DNA from: Siphonodentalium dalli
Lineage: Eukaryota > Mollusca > Scaphopoda > Gadilida > Siphonodentaliidae
Reading direction: 5' to 3'
Assembly: GCA_032622095.1 (NCBI GenBank)
Contig: CP136064.1
Location: forward strand, 314,001 to 378,000
DNA length: 64,000 nucleotides
Shown piece after piece: positions 63,591 through 64,000 of the stretch. The notes under the pieces are model-generated. The model was not told where the DNA came from and did not search any database. It worked only from the letters and a program-made list of their open reading frames with translations. The translations under genes and the position numbers were made by a program. Within the stretch, counting starts at the first letter, position 1. Every line of letters begins with the position of its first letter.

Positions 63591-64000
63591 TCCATGGTGG
63601 AGTACGGTTGGATATTTTCAATTTGGCGCTTGTTTCTCCATACCGCGCCATGTCAAATCTGGCCATATCCGAATCGGGTTGTCATTTACAATGACTACAG
63701 AAAATAAATATCTTCATGTTGGAATGCAAATATATGTTTAAAGGAACAGATGTATCTCAACTTAAAGGGACATAAGTAACACAGTCACCAACTTTAAGGG
63801 GTATCTGCTATAGACTGGTTCCATGGTGGAGTACGGTTGGATATTTTCAATTTGGCGCTTGTTTCTCCATACCGCGCCATGTCAAATCTGGCCATATCCG
63901 AATCGGGTTGTCATTTACAATGACTACAGAAAATAAATATCTTCATGTTGGAATGCAATATATGTTTAAAGGAACAGATGTATCTCAACTTAAAGGGACA

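Larger units (their letters stand above)
1..64000 (+). repeat. 229 bp tandem satellite array, whole window
   Basis: Seen: the same ~229 bp unit recurs head to tail from the first to the last base with no inverted copy and no interruption. The CCATGG landmark recurs at 229 bp steps. Between 186 and 63823 there are 278 periods with a net loss of 25 bp. I could assign every lost base: 1 bp near 1230, 2370, 3599, 4885, 6027, 7254, 8767, 11743, 14121, 19714 and 27247, 6 bp near 2563 and 6219, and 2 bp near 60946. Neighbouring monomers differ by a handful of substitutions, and monomers at matching positions of longer duplicated blocks are almost identical. Known: this pattern defines satellite DNA. 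Inferred: a eukaryotic heterochromatic array, with both ends outside the window. No coding gene, tRNA, rRNA or transposon is visible in any stretch. Confidence 0.98.
58991..64000 (+). repeat. Array block 4 (9-mer duplication, more private variants)
   Basis: The last 5 kb resembles the segment near 31.3-31.9 kb (CTCCCTACCGCG monomers) and contains a 9-monomer tandem duplication. It has more one-off changes than the preceding block: CAGTTACC near 59893, ACGGATGG near 59944, TCAGATC near 59993, CGCCTTGTC near 60446, a 2 bp deletion near 60946, an A-run near 61184, CCATAATGCGCC near 62037, ATGTCTACAAAAAAC near 63235, AATAAATACAG near 63461 and GCAATATATG near 63957. This may indicate less effective homogenisation toward an array edge to the right. 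Confidence 0.6.

Noticed and set aside
1-64000. CRISPR array
   Set aside because: The repeat unit is 229 bp with no short repeat/unique spacer alternation and no cas-like genes; the whole unit is repeated.
1-64000. Transposon or retroelement arrays (terminal repeats, reverse transcriptase or transposase)
   Set aside because: No terminal repeats, target-site duplications or protein domains; period and head-to-tail order are explained by satellite amplification alone.

Overview
The whole window is one uninterrupted satellite DNA array. A ~229 bp monomer (about 39% G+C in the monomer I counted) is repeated head to tail, always in the same orientation, about 279.5 times. The first and last copies of one landmark (the ATG inside the CCATGG site) lie at 186 and 63823. 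That is 63637 bp, or 278 periods of 229 bp minus 25 bp, and the 25 bp are fully explained by 14 small deletions that I located. I see no gene, RNA gene, transposon, CRISPR array, origin or unique sequence. The arrangement points to a eukaryotic genome (centromeric, pericentromeric, subtelomeric or other heterochromatin). The species cannot be read from the sequence. The phrase AAAGGGACATAA resembles strings I associate with mollusc repeats, but that is a weak, memory-based hint.

The monomers are not uniformly alike. Linked variants divide the array into four blocks: about 1-15735, 15736-32300, 32301-58990 and 58991-64000. Within and across these blocks, runs of 3, 4, 7, 9, 11, 13, 14, 16, 24 and 25 monomers are duplicated in tandem at near-identity, giving offsets of 687, 916, 1602, 2059, 2518, 2976, 3206, 3655, 5496 and 5725 bp. 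The result is a patchwork of higher-order repeats (HORs) of changing length, not one fixed HOR. Breakpoints keep the 229 bp register, as expected from unequal exchange or conversion between homologous monomers.

Each monomer carries the same short internal features. These are a TTTGGCGC string (matching the E2F consensus), a 9 bp palindrome around CCGAATCGG, a 6 bp-stem inverted repeat (GTCATT-TAC-AATGAC), an ATGCAAAT octamer (the POU-domain consensus), and a 12 bp direct repeat 31 bp apart. A single A/T difference in the A-rich segment decides whether a monomer contains AATAAA and an in-frame stop, or a TATATAT stretch and an open 61-codon frame. Those short open frames occur in 65 of about 280 monomers. 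They are by-products of the repeat, not genes.

No gene system or pathway can be described here. What merits attention is the nested duplication structure, the block-restricted variants, the regularly spaced motifs, and the higher density of private variants in the last ~4 kb, which may mean that an array edge is near.
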